DNA of 64,000 nt from positions 28,843 through 92,842 of the forward strand of contig JAHFWL010000404.1 in assembly GCA_021292165.1 (NCBI GenBank), given 5' to 3'. Both the position numbers and the translations under genes were made by a program. Source of the DNA: Shinisaurus crocodilurus. Its lineage: Eukaryota > Chordata > Lepidosauria > Squamata > Shinisauridae. This document shows positions 10,766-21,689 of the stretch, piece by piece; position 1 is the first letter of the stretch, and the number at the start of each line of letters is the position of its first letter. The notes below the pieces were generated by a model. The model did no database searches, was not told the origin of the DNA, and worked only from the letters and a program-made list of their open reading frames with translations.

Positions 10766-11165
10766 TTTTATTTCTTACCCGTCTCTCCGTCTAGATCGAG
10801 GCGGGGAACAACAAAAATATAAAATACACAATACATACTATTAAAACATCTTAAAACATATTAAAAACATCATAAAAACATCATAAAAACATCATTAAAA
10901 TATCATTAAAACATCGTAAAAACATCTTAAAGGCAACCTAAAATTCCGCCGGATAGGCCTGCTGGAAGAGATCAGTCTTTATGGCTTTTTTAAATTCCAA
11001 AAGACTGGTGAGCTGACGAATCTCCTCCGGCAGAAAAGAAAGATGGGTTAAGGTAGGGGGCGTCACACTTCTTTCAGCCCAAGGGCCAAATGCCTTTTTG
11101 GAGAAGCTCTCGGGGGTCGCATTCCAGAGGTGGGTGCGGCTGATGGCAAAAGAAGTGGGTTCCAG
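10765..11165 (-). repeat. LINE 3' end (reverse) with adjoining E-family fragment
   Basis: 'tagatcgaggcggggaac', tandem AAAACATCTT-like units and the coding relic 'cagcccaagggccaaatgcc' (the last belongs to the E family). Clade uncertain. Confidence 0.55.
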
Positions 11166-11235
11166 GGCCAAAATTACAAAGAAACATCAGCAGATTTTAG
11201 CTTCAACTTCTTACGGCCGCCGGTAACTAAGGCTC

Positions 11236-11497
11236 AGGAGAGCCAGTGTGGCGTAGTGGTGAGAGCGTCGGGCTGGGACTCGGGAGACCCGGGTTCAAGT
11301 CTCCCGCTCGGCCATGAAGCACACTGGGTGACTCTGGGCCAGTCCCTAACTCTCAGCCTAACCTACCTCACAGGGTTGTTGTGAGGATGAAATGGAGAGG
11401 AGGATTATGTAAGCCGCCTTGGATTCCTCGCAAGTGGGGAAAAGGCAGGATATACATGTAATGATTAATAATAAATAAATAAATAAATAAATAAATT
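11236..11497 (+). mobile_element. tRNA-derived SINE (Sauria-SINE type)
   Basis: Full head from GAGCCAGTGTGGCGTAGTGG with B box GGTTCAAGTC, body and (AATA)n tail. Close match to the copy at 3421. Confidence 0.9.
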
Positions 11498-11744
11498 CCA
11501 ACCTTTTAGAATTGGGGACTGGAGGAAACTGTGCCAAACCTAGGATACCACTGAACAATTGGGGACTGGAGGAAAGGGGGCAGGGCATGGGGCACGGGGC
11601 ATGGCTGACTGGGGAATCCCAGAGAGCCAGATTGGAACCCCAAGTGGGCTGAATTTGGCCCATGGGCTTGAGCTTCAACCTCCCTATTCCAATCCATACC
11701 AAATGGAATACCCCTTCTCATACGTACCTACCCTTGCCCTAAGC
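11498..11744. other. Unassigned, contains a short direct repeat
   Basis: ATTGGGGACTGGAGGAAA occurs twice (about 11511 and 11559), suggesting a small local duplication. Confidence 0.45.
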
Positions 11745-11880
11745 CAGGGCTCTCCAACCTTGGGTCCCCAGATGTTGCTGGCCTACAGTTCCCAGCATAC
11801 CCAGCCAGCATGGCTAATGGCAAAGGATTCTGGGAGCTGTAGTCCAGCAACATCTGGGGACCCAAGGATGGAGAGCCCTG
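11745..11880. mobile_element. Hairpin hAT MITE
   Basis: CAGGGCTCTCCAACC...GGAGAGCCCTG palindrome with arms carrying CTACAGTTCCCAGCAT. Flanks agree only in part (CCCTAAGC, GTCTAAGA). Confidence 0.85.
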
Positions 11881-11904
11881 GTCTAAGATCATCAGTAGAG
11901 AGGT

Positions 11905-12715
11905 ATGGTCATGGTAAAATCCATTCCGACTACTTTTCATGGATTGTCAGGCAGCTTTCATTCCATCGTCTGCTCATTGACGAGGCACATGCGCGGAGCT
12001 TGTTTGGGGTGGTGGTGGATGTCTGGCGAACTCGCCGGGCTCGACCCCCCCCAAGCTCCGCTTGCCCTACCTGCTTCCCCGGCTCGACTCACGTTCTCAC
12101 AGGCCGAGCTGGGGAAGCGACTTCCAGGTTCCGGGGCTATCTTGTTTACATAGAAAATGGCATAAGATACATTAAAAAAAACGGCCGCGATTTCTGTAAC
12201 TCATGAAAATCGCGGCCATTTTTAACATATCTTATGCCATTTTCTATGTAAACAACGTCGTGCCGGGGACCCGGAGGTCCAGTGAGCGTCTCGGCTGGCG
12301 TTCACACTTGGCTCGGCTCATGTGGCAGCAGCGCTTGCTCACATGCCTTGTTCACCCACCCCTATTCAGACATTGACGGAATCAGATTTTGCACAAATCC
12401 GTTCCTAAAATGCTCAAATCCCCCCAACATATGCAATCCCCCCACCATGTGTATTTTCACACTTTAGCCTAAGGGGGAAATGCACATTTTTGATTGGTGT
12501 TTTTTTTTTTAAAGTTTTCCCATTTTTCTATGACTAAATTTGCATAAAACTATGGAAAATAATCAGAATAATAATAAGAATACACTCTGCAAGTCCATGG
12601 AATCCACATGACTTTGGAAAAGCTGGCCCACTGCAGAATCTGTGGGTCAGATTCTTAGAAATTCAAACTCATTTGAGCCTGTTGTGGATTTTTCTGACAC
12701 CCCTTATCATCAGTT
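11905..12715 (-). mobile_element. Non-autonomous element (D family), split by a G-family insertion
   Basis: Left part 11905-11982 and right part 12371-12715 together match, in reverse, the elements at 20100-20522 and 44255-44550: shared blocks include 'attccatcgtctgctcattg', ACGGAATCAGATTT and 'ggatttttctgacac'. The interruption is defined at 11983-12370. Confidence 0.8.
11983..12370. mobile_element. G-family palindromic element, 8-bp TSD
   Basis: Flanked by CATTGACG at 11975-11982 and 12371-12378. Comparison with uninterrupted D copies shows CATTGACG is single there. Core AAAATGGCATAAGATAC pairs with the inverse beyond the centre TGTAACTCATGAAAATCGCGG. The right edge has a few extra bases (ATTCAGA) before the duplication. 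Confidence 0.85.
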
Positions 12716-12769
12716 GAAGCCCTTTCCTCACTGACTTCTAATTTGATATCAGAGACTGCCCGCTAGGGA

Positions 12770-13060
12770 AAGGAAGGCTGTCTTTGGTGGTGCACCCCTC
12801 ATGTGTGGAATGGTCTCCCAAGAGTGAGACCTGGAGCCCACTTTAGCATCTTTCTGGTGCCAGGCAACAGCATTTTTATTCACCCGCACTTTTTAACCAC
12901 CATGGTAAGGCCGTGTGATTATCGGTCTCTGTTGATGACAGTTCGTGACTGTTTTTGTTTTGTTTTATGTGATCGATTGACTTTTTTACCTGTGCTGGCA
13001 TTTGGTTCATTCCTTTGATTTTAGATCCAGATTTTATTGTGAATAGCTGCATTTTTATAG
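12770..13060 (+). repeat. L2-like LINE 3' UTR fragment
   Basis: Coding relic 'gtgtggaatggtctccc' resembles the L2 'LWNSLP' region, then a T-rich UTR. Boundaries are soft. Confidence 0.5.
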
Positions 13061-13918
13061 CTTCAGTCTAGTGTGATGTTTGATTTTGTGCAGAGTATAT
13101 TGGAGCAGAGTACTTGGAGAGTATATTTTACTATGTGATGAACACATAAGAACCAAATCCAATAAACATGCAAATCAAATGCCCATCGCCTTAATTCAGT
13201 GCAGTCCTTCCCAAACGCAGACTTCGGATCTGTGGGGAATGACATGGGCTGCCATGTCGTTCCTCTTCTCTCAAATAGCTATGCTGCCACTGACGCATTT
13301 TCTTCTGTTGCCCGCTCTTTAATATTTACCCTTGGACCACAGGGGGGGTCATTTATCTTCCACTGTGTACAATGAAATGAATAGGACCTGAATAGCAGCA
13401 GGGGTGGACAGTCTCTGGCAATGAAGGCAAATGAGGTTACCGTAGCGCAATTAGATTATGCCCGAAGTACCCTAGTCAGACGAGGAACAAGGAGATGCGG
13501 TGCATTATTCAATTAGGCAGGATGCTCATGGATGGACCTTGGTGATGCAGCAGGTATCAGTGGATGAAATTATTAGGCAGTAATTTTGGAGGTGGTGGGG
13601 AGACACGGTTGAGAATCACGGCGCAAATGATGATCTGGAAGGTAATCTGGTATCATTCACACACACAGCAGAGGAGATGATGAAATTGTTCCAGGACTCC
13701 ACCGATGCAAACTGCAGGGTGTGTGTGTGTGTGTGTGTGTGTGTGAGCCGGCCTGATTGAGTGACTCTCCATCTTAAAAAAAACCCAACCCTTAACCCTG
13801 CATCTGGAACAGTAAATATTGGAGAGAAGGATCCTAGGCTAGCTTGCTCACTGACATGCTGGTTTTGAATATCCAGGAATATATGTACTTATTTTAATAG
13901 GGAAGCATTAATCTATGT
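13061..13918. other. Mostly unassigned; (GT)n at 13721-13745
   Basis: Apart from the dinucleotide run no repeat or exon is recognised; looks single-copy. Confidence 0.4.
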
Positions 13919-14276
13919 CAGGGGTAGGCAATGTGGTGCCCACACACACTAATACGCCCCCCATACACCTTTCTTGGAAGCCACCAAGGTGCCCTATTAC
14001 TCCCACTTTTAAAAATGGATACATCACATTTTCTTACCGGCAGCTGGACTTTGTGGGCTTTGCGGTGAAATAGGTTTCTGTTGGTTCTGAAAAGTGTGGG
14101 CTCAAAGGAGTTATTTAGTCTGTTGGGGTTCAGACTCCACCTCTGCCTTATGCTCAGACTTTTGGGCATGTGTTACTTGTACTTTCCCACACCTCCCATG
14201 GCAGCCATTTTGCGCTGGTGCCCAGCCTCTCAAATGGCCAAACATGCCCACAGGTCAAAAAAGTCACCTGCCCCTG
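13919..14276. mobile_element. hAT-type non-autonomous element, near-perfect TSD
   Basis: Ends CAGGGGTAGGCAA and TCACCTGCCCCTG are inverted. Flanked by ATCTATGT and AGCTATGT (7 of 8). No transposase frame. Confidence 0.82.
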
Positions 14277-14307
14277 AGCTATGTGATTCCTAAACTACCA
14301 TCTCTTT

Positions 14308-14440
14308 CCTGTTTGTTTATTACAAATGTTTTATGCCAGCTTTCCACCAGAGTGCCGAGGTATCTAACAACAATAGCAGCACAATACAATAGTAAAAAAG
14401 AAAAGGAAAGGGGGAAAAAAGCAGGGTAGAAAACTAAATC
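14308..14440 (-). repeat. LINE 3' end fragment
   Basis: Reverse-strand T-rich tail (TGTTTGTTTATTAC) and 'ccagctttccaccagagtgc', resembling an L2-type terminus. Confidence 0.5.
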
Positions 14441-14447
14441 TCTACTG

Positions 14448-14582
14448 CAGGGCTCTCCAACCTTGGGTCCCCAGATGTTGCTGGCCTACAGCTCCCTGCA
14501 TACCCAGCCAGCATGGCTAATGGCAAGGGATTCTGGGATCTGTGTCCAGCAACATCTGGGGACCCAAGGTTGGAGAGCCCTG
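14448..14582. mobile_element. Hairpin hAT MITE
   Basis: CAGGGCTCTCCAACC palindrome, flanked by CTCTACTG and CTCTACAG (7 of 8). Confidence 0.9.
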
Positions 14583-14895
14583 CTCTACAGTATGACCAAG
14601 TTCAAACTCATGCCCCAAAGCAAGAGTCTATCATGTACATAAAGGAGGAGTATCAAATCTCTTTTGGCTTAAGGGCCGACTTCAGTTTTGGAAGAGTTTT
14701 CAGGGGCTGCATTCCAGTGGCAGGTGGGGTAGAAGGCAAAAGGGACTGGGACCAAAATACCCCCCAAATGCCAGCAATTCTCCCTGGCACCCAGGCCAGG
14801 GATCCAAGTAGCAGGAAAAGGAAAGCAAGACTGGTTTGTAGTGGGAGAAAGATGGAAGTATGATGGATGGGCCAGCCTCCATGACCTCCATTGAA
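14583..14895. repeat. E-family fragment and unassigned sequence
   Basis: CTCTTTTGGCTTAAGGGCC resembles the E-family end; the rest is unassigned. Confidence 0.4.
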
Positions 14896-14903
14896 AAGAA
14901 AGG

Positions 14904-15069
14904 CAGGACCGGTGCAAGGCAGTTTGGTGCCCTAGGCAAGATCAGATATTTAGTGCCCCCCCTTCCCACTTTAGAGCGCTGTATTTTTTTTTCAAGGCGT
15001 TTCTGGCGCCCTCTTTAGCCCTGCGCCCTAGGCAGCTGCCTAGTTGGCCTAATGGTAGCACCGGCCCTG
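14904..15069. mobile_element. hAT MITE (C family), perfect 8-bp TSD
   Basis: Starts CAGGACCGGTGCAAGGCAG, ends GCACCGGCCCTG. Flanked by AAGAAAGG at 14896-14903 and 15070-15077. Internal half-palindrome CCCTAGGCAGCTGCCTAG. Nearly identical element at 55848; a longer relative at 62349. Confidence 0.95.
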
Positions 15070-15077
15070 AAGAAAGG

Positions 15078-15394
15078 GAATGACTTTAGATCCACCTGAA
15101 AAGAAGTGAGATGGGATCTCCCATCTCATCATCCTGCATTTTGTGTGCATCAGACCACCCATGGGACGGACAGAGAGAGAGAGAGAGATCCACCCTTCTG
15201 CTGAGATAACAATTGGATCCAAATTAGGAACCTTCCTCCATCTTTGTGGTAGATGTATGTTGTACTCATATTCTCCCACTGGTCATGCCACACAGGGATA
15301 ATCCATTTCCCAGTGATAATGATGATGATGAATGAACAGCCCCTCAATGGCAGCCGTGGGGGGAATTGTGTGAATGCTCTATCTAATGTCTCAA
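15078..15394. other. Unassigned, with (GA)n at 15171-15187
   Basis: No repeat recognised other than the short purine run. Confidence 0.35.
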
Positions 15395-15635
15395 AAGGCT
15401 TCAGGGCCCAAAGAGACATGACTTTCAATCTTTTCCATCAGCTACATCTTTTGTTCATTTTCACTCTACAGTAGGTGCAGGGGGCTCTATCCATACCTAC
15501 CCCCACCCCCATGCTAGGGTCCCAATCCAAACTGGTGGACCTGTGCCTACTGTATAGTAAAGAGGAAAAAAGAAAAGAGAGATCGCTGCTAGGCACAGAT
15601 TGAAAGTCATGTCTGTTTGGGGCCTCACTCAGTCT
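15395..15635. repeat. Imperfect inverted repeat, about 240 bp
   Basis: 'agacatgactttcaatc' at 15412-15429 is inverted as GATTGAAAGTCATGTCT at 15598-15614, and CTACAGTAGGTGCAGG is inverted as CCTGTGCCTACTGTA. Probably a foldback or MITE relic. Confidence 0.65.
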
Positions 15636-16147
15636 TTGCTGAGGCAGAGAGTGACATGGCCTCACTTTGTGTCATGTCTCCTGTTGCCAAGAGTAGGAAG
15701 GATGTCTATGCTGTTGCTATGGAAACTGCTAGAGGTGGGCCTCTTTCCCATGGCTGCGTGCACCTGCTCGGAACCAGGAGTCAAAAAGAATTTGAAATTA
15801 TAAATTTCGAAGGGACATTTTCTGTTCCAAAACTGAATGTGATGGTCAAAATTTAGGGGGTAGGGTTTGGATGGAAGGTTGAGATGTAGGCGTGGGTCCC
15901 CTCGCTTGTTCCCCTCCGGCACCTGAGTAGGCCTCAGAGGATCCCACTCTGGTTTAGATGTACGTCCTCCTGGTATCCAGAAAGACTGCCTTAAAACTGG
16001 AGTGCTCTCTGTATCACTGGCTAGGCCCACTTACTATAATCCCACTGACAGCGGGCGGTCCATTTGAAGTCTCTTCCCTCAGTATTGGAAGTATGAGAGA
16101 TCCTTTATTCTGCCAACCCGGGTGGAGGATGTCGGGTGCACAACCTG
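15636..16147. other. Unassigned sequence
   Basis: No recognised repeat or exon. Confidence 0.35.
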
Positions 16148-16990
16148 TGTCGTAGGCCACCCCTGCCTCCCACGGAGACAGGACAGGGGTTTGCAATTCG
16201 AATCAACACGCTTTTTATTATGTACAAAGTTACAAATGAGCCAGTCTTGCTTCAGACCGACACACAGCAGGTCGTCTTACAAACAATGGCTATGAAAGGG
16301 TCGAGCTGTTTTTAGCATCCTGCAAAAGTTCGCTCCTTAAGCTAATGCGGCGGGATAGAGAATTGAAACCAAACTGCTGGGAAGGGAATTGTTAGAGCCC
16401 TCCCGTTCGGGCCTGGCCTGCTAATGAAGCCCTGCCTTCAAGGAGGATCCTTTCCCTGAGGAATCTCTTGGGCAGCCAAATCGTATTACTCTGCGCGCTG
16501 CTCCTCCCTCCTCATTCGATGCCTAACCCTGGGATCTCTAATGCCTACTCCCTCCTCCGTCTCCTCTCCGCTCTGGCTCGGCATTCCCACAGTTTCAGAA
16601 GGGCCTCATGGACTATCTGTGCCATTCCCACCTATCTCCAGCTTCTGTGGCCTTGAGGCCTCAGCCACCTCTCCCCTCTCCACGTCTGAGTCAGAATCAG
16701 ATCCCACGTCTTCTTGAGGCACCTCTGCAGAGATGCTGGGCCCAACCCCTACATCCCGGAGGGGAAAGCCCTCCACTGGAGTTCCCTCTTGGCTTCGGCT
16801 CACTCCCAGAATGCCCCCTCTGCTTCCCAACTCCAGGAGTCTTGGGCTACAATAGAAGCCATAGAAACCCCCCCAAAAAACAAGCAAATAAAAACTCCCT
16901 GCCCTCCCAAAATGTTTCCCTTTTCCTTGGCCTACACAACTCAAGTTTCACCCTTGACTTCTGGTCCTCAACCCTAGGCCCTGCCTAGGT
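16148..16990 (-). repeat. Possible LTR-element fragment (reverse)
   Basis: A candidate reverse LTR edge (TGTCGTAGGCC) is followed within 80 bp by 'gctttttattatgtacaa', which in reverse reads as a polyadenylation signal. No target duplication, primer site or pol frame found, so this is a weak call. Confidence 0.35.
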
Positions 16991-17399
16991 TTTTATTTTT
17001 TAAAAAAACATTTTGATTAGTTTTTAAAACTGAAATACACCAGAACAAAGAAACTCCATAGAAAGGGGGGCGGGGAAATGAAGGAAAGAAGGCGGGAAAT
17101 ATTCTTACAGTGATCTAACTGGATCCATTACAGTAAATATGTATGAAATATATATGTTCATAAGTTTCAAGAAGTATATAGTAATGCAATTATCAATAAA
17201 AAATAGTTATGCATAAACATCAGAAAAAGCAGACCAAATATCTGCCTAGGTAACAGATTCCCGTCTTTGGAGAATTGGCGATCCCATGACATCACGAGGC
17301 CCTGCAAGCCCCACGAGGCCTGGCACCCCTATGCGCTGCAATATAATGACACTGTATGAGTGGTTTGCCATATAACACCAGGCCAATACAACAACAACA
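16991..17399. other. Unassigned AT-rich sequence with (AAC)n at 17388-17411
   Basis: No recognised feature besides the short trinucleotide run. Confidence 0.35.
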
Positions 17400-17424
17400 A
17401 CAACAACAACACCCCCGCAATATC

Positions 17425-17822
17425 AATCAAACAGCCTCTCTATTGTCAGAAGACAGAACCCTTGAGTTGAATGTGTAAACACATGTTTGCCTACTCACGA
17501 AAAGAAATAAGGGGTTTACACACCCACCCAAAACTGTGCTGTAGCAGCCTGTCAGACCCCACTGTTTGCCACCACCTGTCAGACCGCCCCCCCCTGTGAT
17601 TCGAACCCATAGCTTTACTACGGTCAAATCCCAACGCTGCCACCACCTGTCAGACCTCCTTCCGCCTTGCTCCTTTGCCCAGCCCACCACCTCTGTAAGC
17701 GCTTCAAATATCGACACTCTTAATCTCCTCCGCTGCCACCAACCCCTTCTGGCTGGGTAACTAACTCAGACCACTCCTTTTCAGTTTTAAAAGGAAACGA
17801 GTTTATTTATTTACAATTAATT
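17425..17822 (-). repeat. Possible gypsy-like LTR-element 5' fragment
   Basis: In reverse the sequence gives AATAAATAAACTCG followed 80 bp later by TGGTGGCAGCGGAGG, similar to the junction after the LTR in some vertebrate gypsy elements. Three copies of CTGTCAGACC lie within it. Low confidence. Confidence 0.3.
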
Positions 17823-17915
17823 TTGGACTGCAACTCCCATCATCCACGGCCATTGGTCAAGCTGGCTGTGGCTGATGGGAGTTGTGGTCCGGAACATCTG
17901 GAGGGCACCACATTG
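17823..17915. repeat. Diverged hairpin element relic
   Basis: 'ggactgcaactcccatcatc' pairs with the inverse GATGGGAGTTGTGGTCC. Older relative of the hairpin MITEs. Confidence 0.7.
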
Positions 17916-18057
17916 GGGGGAGACTCCTATGTGACTCCCTGTTATTTTAAAAACAGGGTTCTGCTGTTTGGAAAAACAATTGAAATGTCACATGTTCAAT
18001 ATTCCAGTCTAGAATACTTTGAACAGAAAATGATTATGCATCAGTTTTGTATCCCAT

Positions 18058-18166
18058 TATTTATTTATCTGCCTTTTTTCCTGCAAGGAACCCAAGGCGG
18101 CTTACATAATCCTCTTCCTCCCCCCCCTCCATTTTACCCTCACAACAACCCTGTGAGGTAGGTTAG
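18058..18166 (-). mobile_element. tRNA-SINE, 5'-truncated, 14-bp TSD
   Basis: 3' part of the Sauria-type SINE in reverse, flanked by GTTTTGTATCCCAT at 18044-18057 and 18167-18180. The tail and long duplication show LINE-mediated insertion. Confidence 0.93.
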
Positions 18167-18309
18167 GTTTTGTATCCCATCATGTCCCCATTCCACTCAG
18201 ATGTGCATTGCGTTTCTGGTCAATCCTCTGCAATGTAATTAGAAACCTTTTGAATATATTAATATTTTTTGTCATATTTAGGAAATATTTTTTATTAAAA
18301 AGCATTGTT

Positions 18310-18435
18310 AGACTAATTGTTTAGATTGTAAGCCTGCGGGCAGGGACTGTCTTGTTAATCGCTGTAAACCGCCCAGAGAACTTCGGCTATTGGGCGGTGT
18401 AGAAATGAAATAAATGAAATAAATAAATAAATTAA
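18310..18435 (+). repeat. L2-like LINE 3' tail
   Basis: 'gattgtaagcctgcgggcag', 'cccagagaacttcggctatt', GGGCGGTGTAGAAATG and (AAAT)n. Confidence 0.75.
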
Positions 18436-18465
18436 GGGTAGGGAAATAGATCATGTTCACAGATT

Positions 18466-18632
18466 CACAGATCATAGATTTGGAAGGAGCCTACAAGGCT
18501 ATCGAGTCCAACCCCCTGCTCAATGCAGGAAACTAGAGGAGGGGGTCTCCCATCCAAGTCATAACCAGGCCTGACCCTGCTTAGCTTTCCACACACTCAG
18601 ACAAGCTGAGCCAGCGTGAGCCACAGGCCTGT
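18466..18632 (-). mobile_element. 5S-rRNA-derived SINE with CR1-like tail
   Basis: Reverse copy of the element at 19909: the 5S internal-promoter-like block AAGCTAAGCAGGGTC is present with one change, then ACTTGGATGGGAGACC, then the CR1-like 'gttggactcgatagcctt'. Confidence 0.85.
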
Positions 18633-18639
18633 TAATAGA

Positions 18640-19908
18640 TTCTAAACCCCCCCCTCTCTCTCTCTCAGCCAATCAGCAGACATCTCAACATTCCACACTC
18701 CTCTCACACTTCCCCCTCCCCTCACATGCTTACAGCTATAACGCTTTGCCCATGGGCAGGGGCATGTCACAGCCGCACGACGTTGTCAGCAACACTCTGT
18801 CGCTCGCAGAGCAGGGACCTGTAACAAAATGCTGCAATGGGGTGTGCTCCTGTTCAGGATTCTTTGTTCCATTTCTCACCCCCACCCCCTTAGGTCGTCG
18901 TCCCCCCCCCACTCGAGATTTTTTTTTTTTTTTTGTACCTGGGTTTCCCCCAAAGCCTACTGATCTCTCCCTCTTGCGTGCGGGTGTTGCCGTTTGGGCT
19001 AGGCATGCAAGCAAGGCCAGTCACTTCTAAAACTCGGTAATATTGGGGATGGGGAAGACGAGCGATGTTTGACACTTTCTTTTCTTCCTTTTTAATGCAG
19101 ATGTCAGTTACTTGCGCAGAGTGTCCGTCGTCTGTTTTGTGGTTATGGTCACAAGGTAAAACAACTAAGCAAACGCATTTTAAAATAAGCTTCAGGGGGG
19201 AAAAAAAAGAAGCTTTCATGCACCTGCTTTCGGCAGACAGGCCTAATGGCAGTTCCCTGTCTAAGAGCCAGACATTCCCCAGCCGAGCCTTGGACAAGAC
19301 GCAAAGTACCTCCGGAACTACCCAGGTATAAGACACAAAAGGAGAAAAAGGTTTTTTTTTAATTTTATTATCAACGTGCATGACCCGCTTTCCCCTAAGA
19401 TATCCAAGGCGGCTCGCAAACACTGAAATGCACAAACAGTCTGAAAAAGCCATGGTGGGGACCGGCACAAAAAGCTCCCCCTGCTGGCAAGACTTGGAAC
19501 TGCCTTGGCCGCGCCGTTGATCAGCCTCGAACTGTCCCTCAGAGCCTGCTTTCCATCTCTCCTTTTCTGATTCAGACTCCAGCTGTCAGTGTCGGTCCGT
19601 GATGACTTTTACTAGGAAATCGGCTCCTGGTGTGCCGGTAACGAACACATCGCCATGCTGCTCTTGTTTCCTAGACAGCTAGTGACATTCTGCCTCTCGA
19701 AGTAAGCAAGTGAATAATATATACAGGCTTTTGTGAGAAGTCCACCCAGTCAATGGTCAATTGGACTGGAACATGCAGCCTCATCCAGGGCACAGTGATT
19801 CCTCCTCCCCATGTAACAAAATGCTGCAATGGGGTTTATGATCTACTCTTGGCCTTGGTTCTGATCTCTCTTGATCCCCAGTGAATATTATGGCTATGCA
19901 ACATCATG
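18640..19908. other. Unassigned, with an L2-like fragment near 19350-19450
   Basis: Contains a C-rich/T-rich run at 18901-18935 and a reverse LINE-tail-like stretch ('ttttattatcaacgtgcatg'). A 24-bp exact match to 19813 is noted in the findings. No exon recognised. Confidence 0.4.
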
Positions 19909-20090
19909 ATCTGTGGCTCACACTGGCTCACACTGGCTCACGTTGTCTGAGCGTGGAAAGCTAAGCAGGGTCAGGCCTGGATATGACTTGGATGGGAGAC
20001 CCCGTCCTCTAGTTTCCTGCACTGAGCAGGGGGTTGGACTCGGTGGCCTTGTAGGCCCCTTCCAACTCTATGATCTATGAAATCTATGAT
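19909..20090 (+). mobile_element. 5S-rRNA-derived SINE with CR1-like tail
   Basis: Head reads GTCTGAGCGTGG, AAAGCTAAGCAGGGTCAGGC, ACTTGGATGGGAGACC, matching the A-box to C-box internal promoter of 5S rRNA. It is joined to 'gttggactcggtggccttgt', 'aggccccttccaactcta' and a TCTATGA-repeat tail, as in CR1. No tRNA head or Deu core is seen between them. Confidence 0.88.
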
Positions 20091-20099
20091 GATAATCAA

Positions 20100-20522
20100 A
20101 ATTGGGTTGTCGGAGAATTCTGCAACGGATTCAAATGAGTTTGGACTTGTATGAAATCTGACCTGTGGATTCCACAGCGGACCGGCTTTTCTTGAGTCAT
20201 GCAGGTTCTGCGGACTTGCGGACCGGTTTTTCACTGGTGGTGGGGGGATTTGCACTAATTCGCATGAGCACAAGAGTGCATTGTCTGCATTTCTTCATGT
20301 GAATTAGTGTTAATGCAGAGTATCTAGTGCAGATCATCGCATTCGCACAAGTGTGTATTGGCGTTTATGCACATCAACGTTCATATGCACGAGCTCAAGA
20401 AAAGCAATATTCGGGGGGGGGGGGATCTGATTCCATCAATGAGCAGATGATGGAATGAAAGACTGTCCTGACAATCCACAAAACACAGATGGAACGCATT
20501 TAACACAATTTGTACATCCCTG
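20100..20522 (+). mobile_element. Non-autonomous element (D family)
   Basis: Shares CAACGGATTCAAA, GCGGACTTGCGGACCGG and 'gatgatggaatgaaaga' with the copies at 44255 and 11905. Right end TTTGTACATCCCTG resembles hAT-type termini. A G-run lies at 20415-20425. Confidence 0.7.
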
Positions 20523-20769
20523 AAAAAAAAATGTTGCAGCGTGTAGAGCTCCAGGATTCCAGCCACCTGCATTCCATACCCTTTCTCCCTCAGTTTCCCA
20601 TTCGTTACCCCATTTGGCAGCCTTCTGTAGACACTGAGTATGTTCTGTCTTCATTGGGCTGTGGTTTGGGGGCTCCCCCACCCCTCTAGGGTTTGTTTCT
20701 AAATATTTTTTGTGCTTCTGGAAATCCCTAGGGTTCCGCAAAGCATCCTGATATCTCCCTCTTTTGCAC
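20523..20769. other. Unassigned sequence
   Basis: No feature recognised. Confidence 0.3.
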
Positions 20770-21580
20770 AGGGATGTATGAGAATTTTGTTTCTGTTTGC
20801 AAATCATTTGAACATCCTGATGAAAATCATTTTTTAAATTTATTTAAAATAATAAATACAACAACAAAAAATACAACATAAACATTGTGCACCCCCCCCC
20901 CCCACCTCTTGGGACCAAGTTATATTTCTCACCCCAATCTTTTTATTTTATTTTTTTTTTTGTATGTGTATATATACAAGCTATTATTCTATATTCCAAA
21001 AAAAATAACAAATCTTGACAAGGTTTATTCCCCCTCCCCTTTACCAACACATAATCCAAAAATTTGCCCCAAATGTTCACAAAGGTGTCTTTCTCCAATT
21101 GTCCTTTTTGACACTTAATATTACAAGTTAATTTATCATTTAACGCGATATCCCATACCTCTGTATACCATTCATTAATTGAAAACACATGTTGAACCTT
21201 CCAATTCCTAGCTATCATTAATTTTGCTGCTGTTAACAATGAACATCCCTGTTTGCAGCCCAAAATGAGATTGCAAACAGGAGCACTTTTAAAAAAAAAT
21301 AAAAATAAAATAAAAATCCCCACATTTTCACACTTGAAGCAGCATTCAAAAAAAATATGTATTTTTCTTTTTAAAAAATAAAAATTGAAATGCAGATTTT
21401 ATTACTACTACAACGACACATTTTCATGCTTTAGGCAATGGGGTGGGGGAGTGCTTTTGAAAAAAACTGCACAGAGATGTGCACAATTTCCCCATCTGAC
21501 TGAACTAAAAAAAAAGGGTCGCAAATGAAAATGGGAGGGAAGGGAAGTTTGGAGGATTTTGTCGAGCTTGTACATCCCTC
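20770..21580 (+). mobile_element. AT-rich hAT-like element (B family) with LINE insertion
   Basis: Starts CAGGGATGTATGAGAATTTT and ends GCTTGTACATCCCT. Interrupted at about 20832-21250 by a reverse LINE fragment. Subterminal A/T tracts and GGGTCGCAAATGAAAATGGG are shared with 30215. Confidence 0.7.
20832..21250 (-). repeat. LINE fragment in B-family element
   Basis: AT-rich reverse-strand sequence with 'tgtataccattcattaattg' and 'aattcctagctatcattaat', typical of squamate LINE 3' regions (possibly L1). Clade not resolved. Confidence 0.45.
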
Positions 21581-21689
21581 GTTCTCCCACATCTACTTGT
21601 GCATTTTGGTCACATAAGATAAGCCATGGCACTCACAGGCTGGACATTGGAATGGTGATCAATATTAGTAGAAGTTGTTGTTGCCAACG

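Noticed and set aside
10656..10844. Poly-isoleucine frame
   Set aside because: Translation of a (TAA)n microsatellite.
16606..16988. Overlapping 110-126 codon frames on both strands
   Set aside because: Lie in a probable LTR-element fragment; no conserved motif and both strands open, which is typical of C/T-rich noncoding sequence.
19920..20010. 5S rRNA gene
   Set aside because: Only the internal-promoter part matches; the rest is a CR1-like SINE tail and the copies are dispersed.
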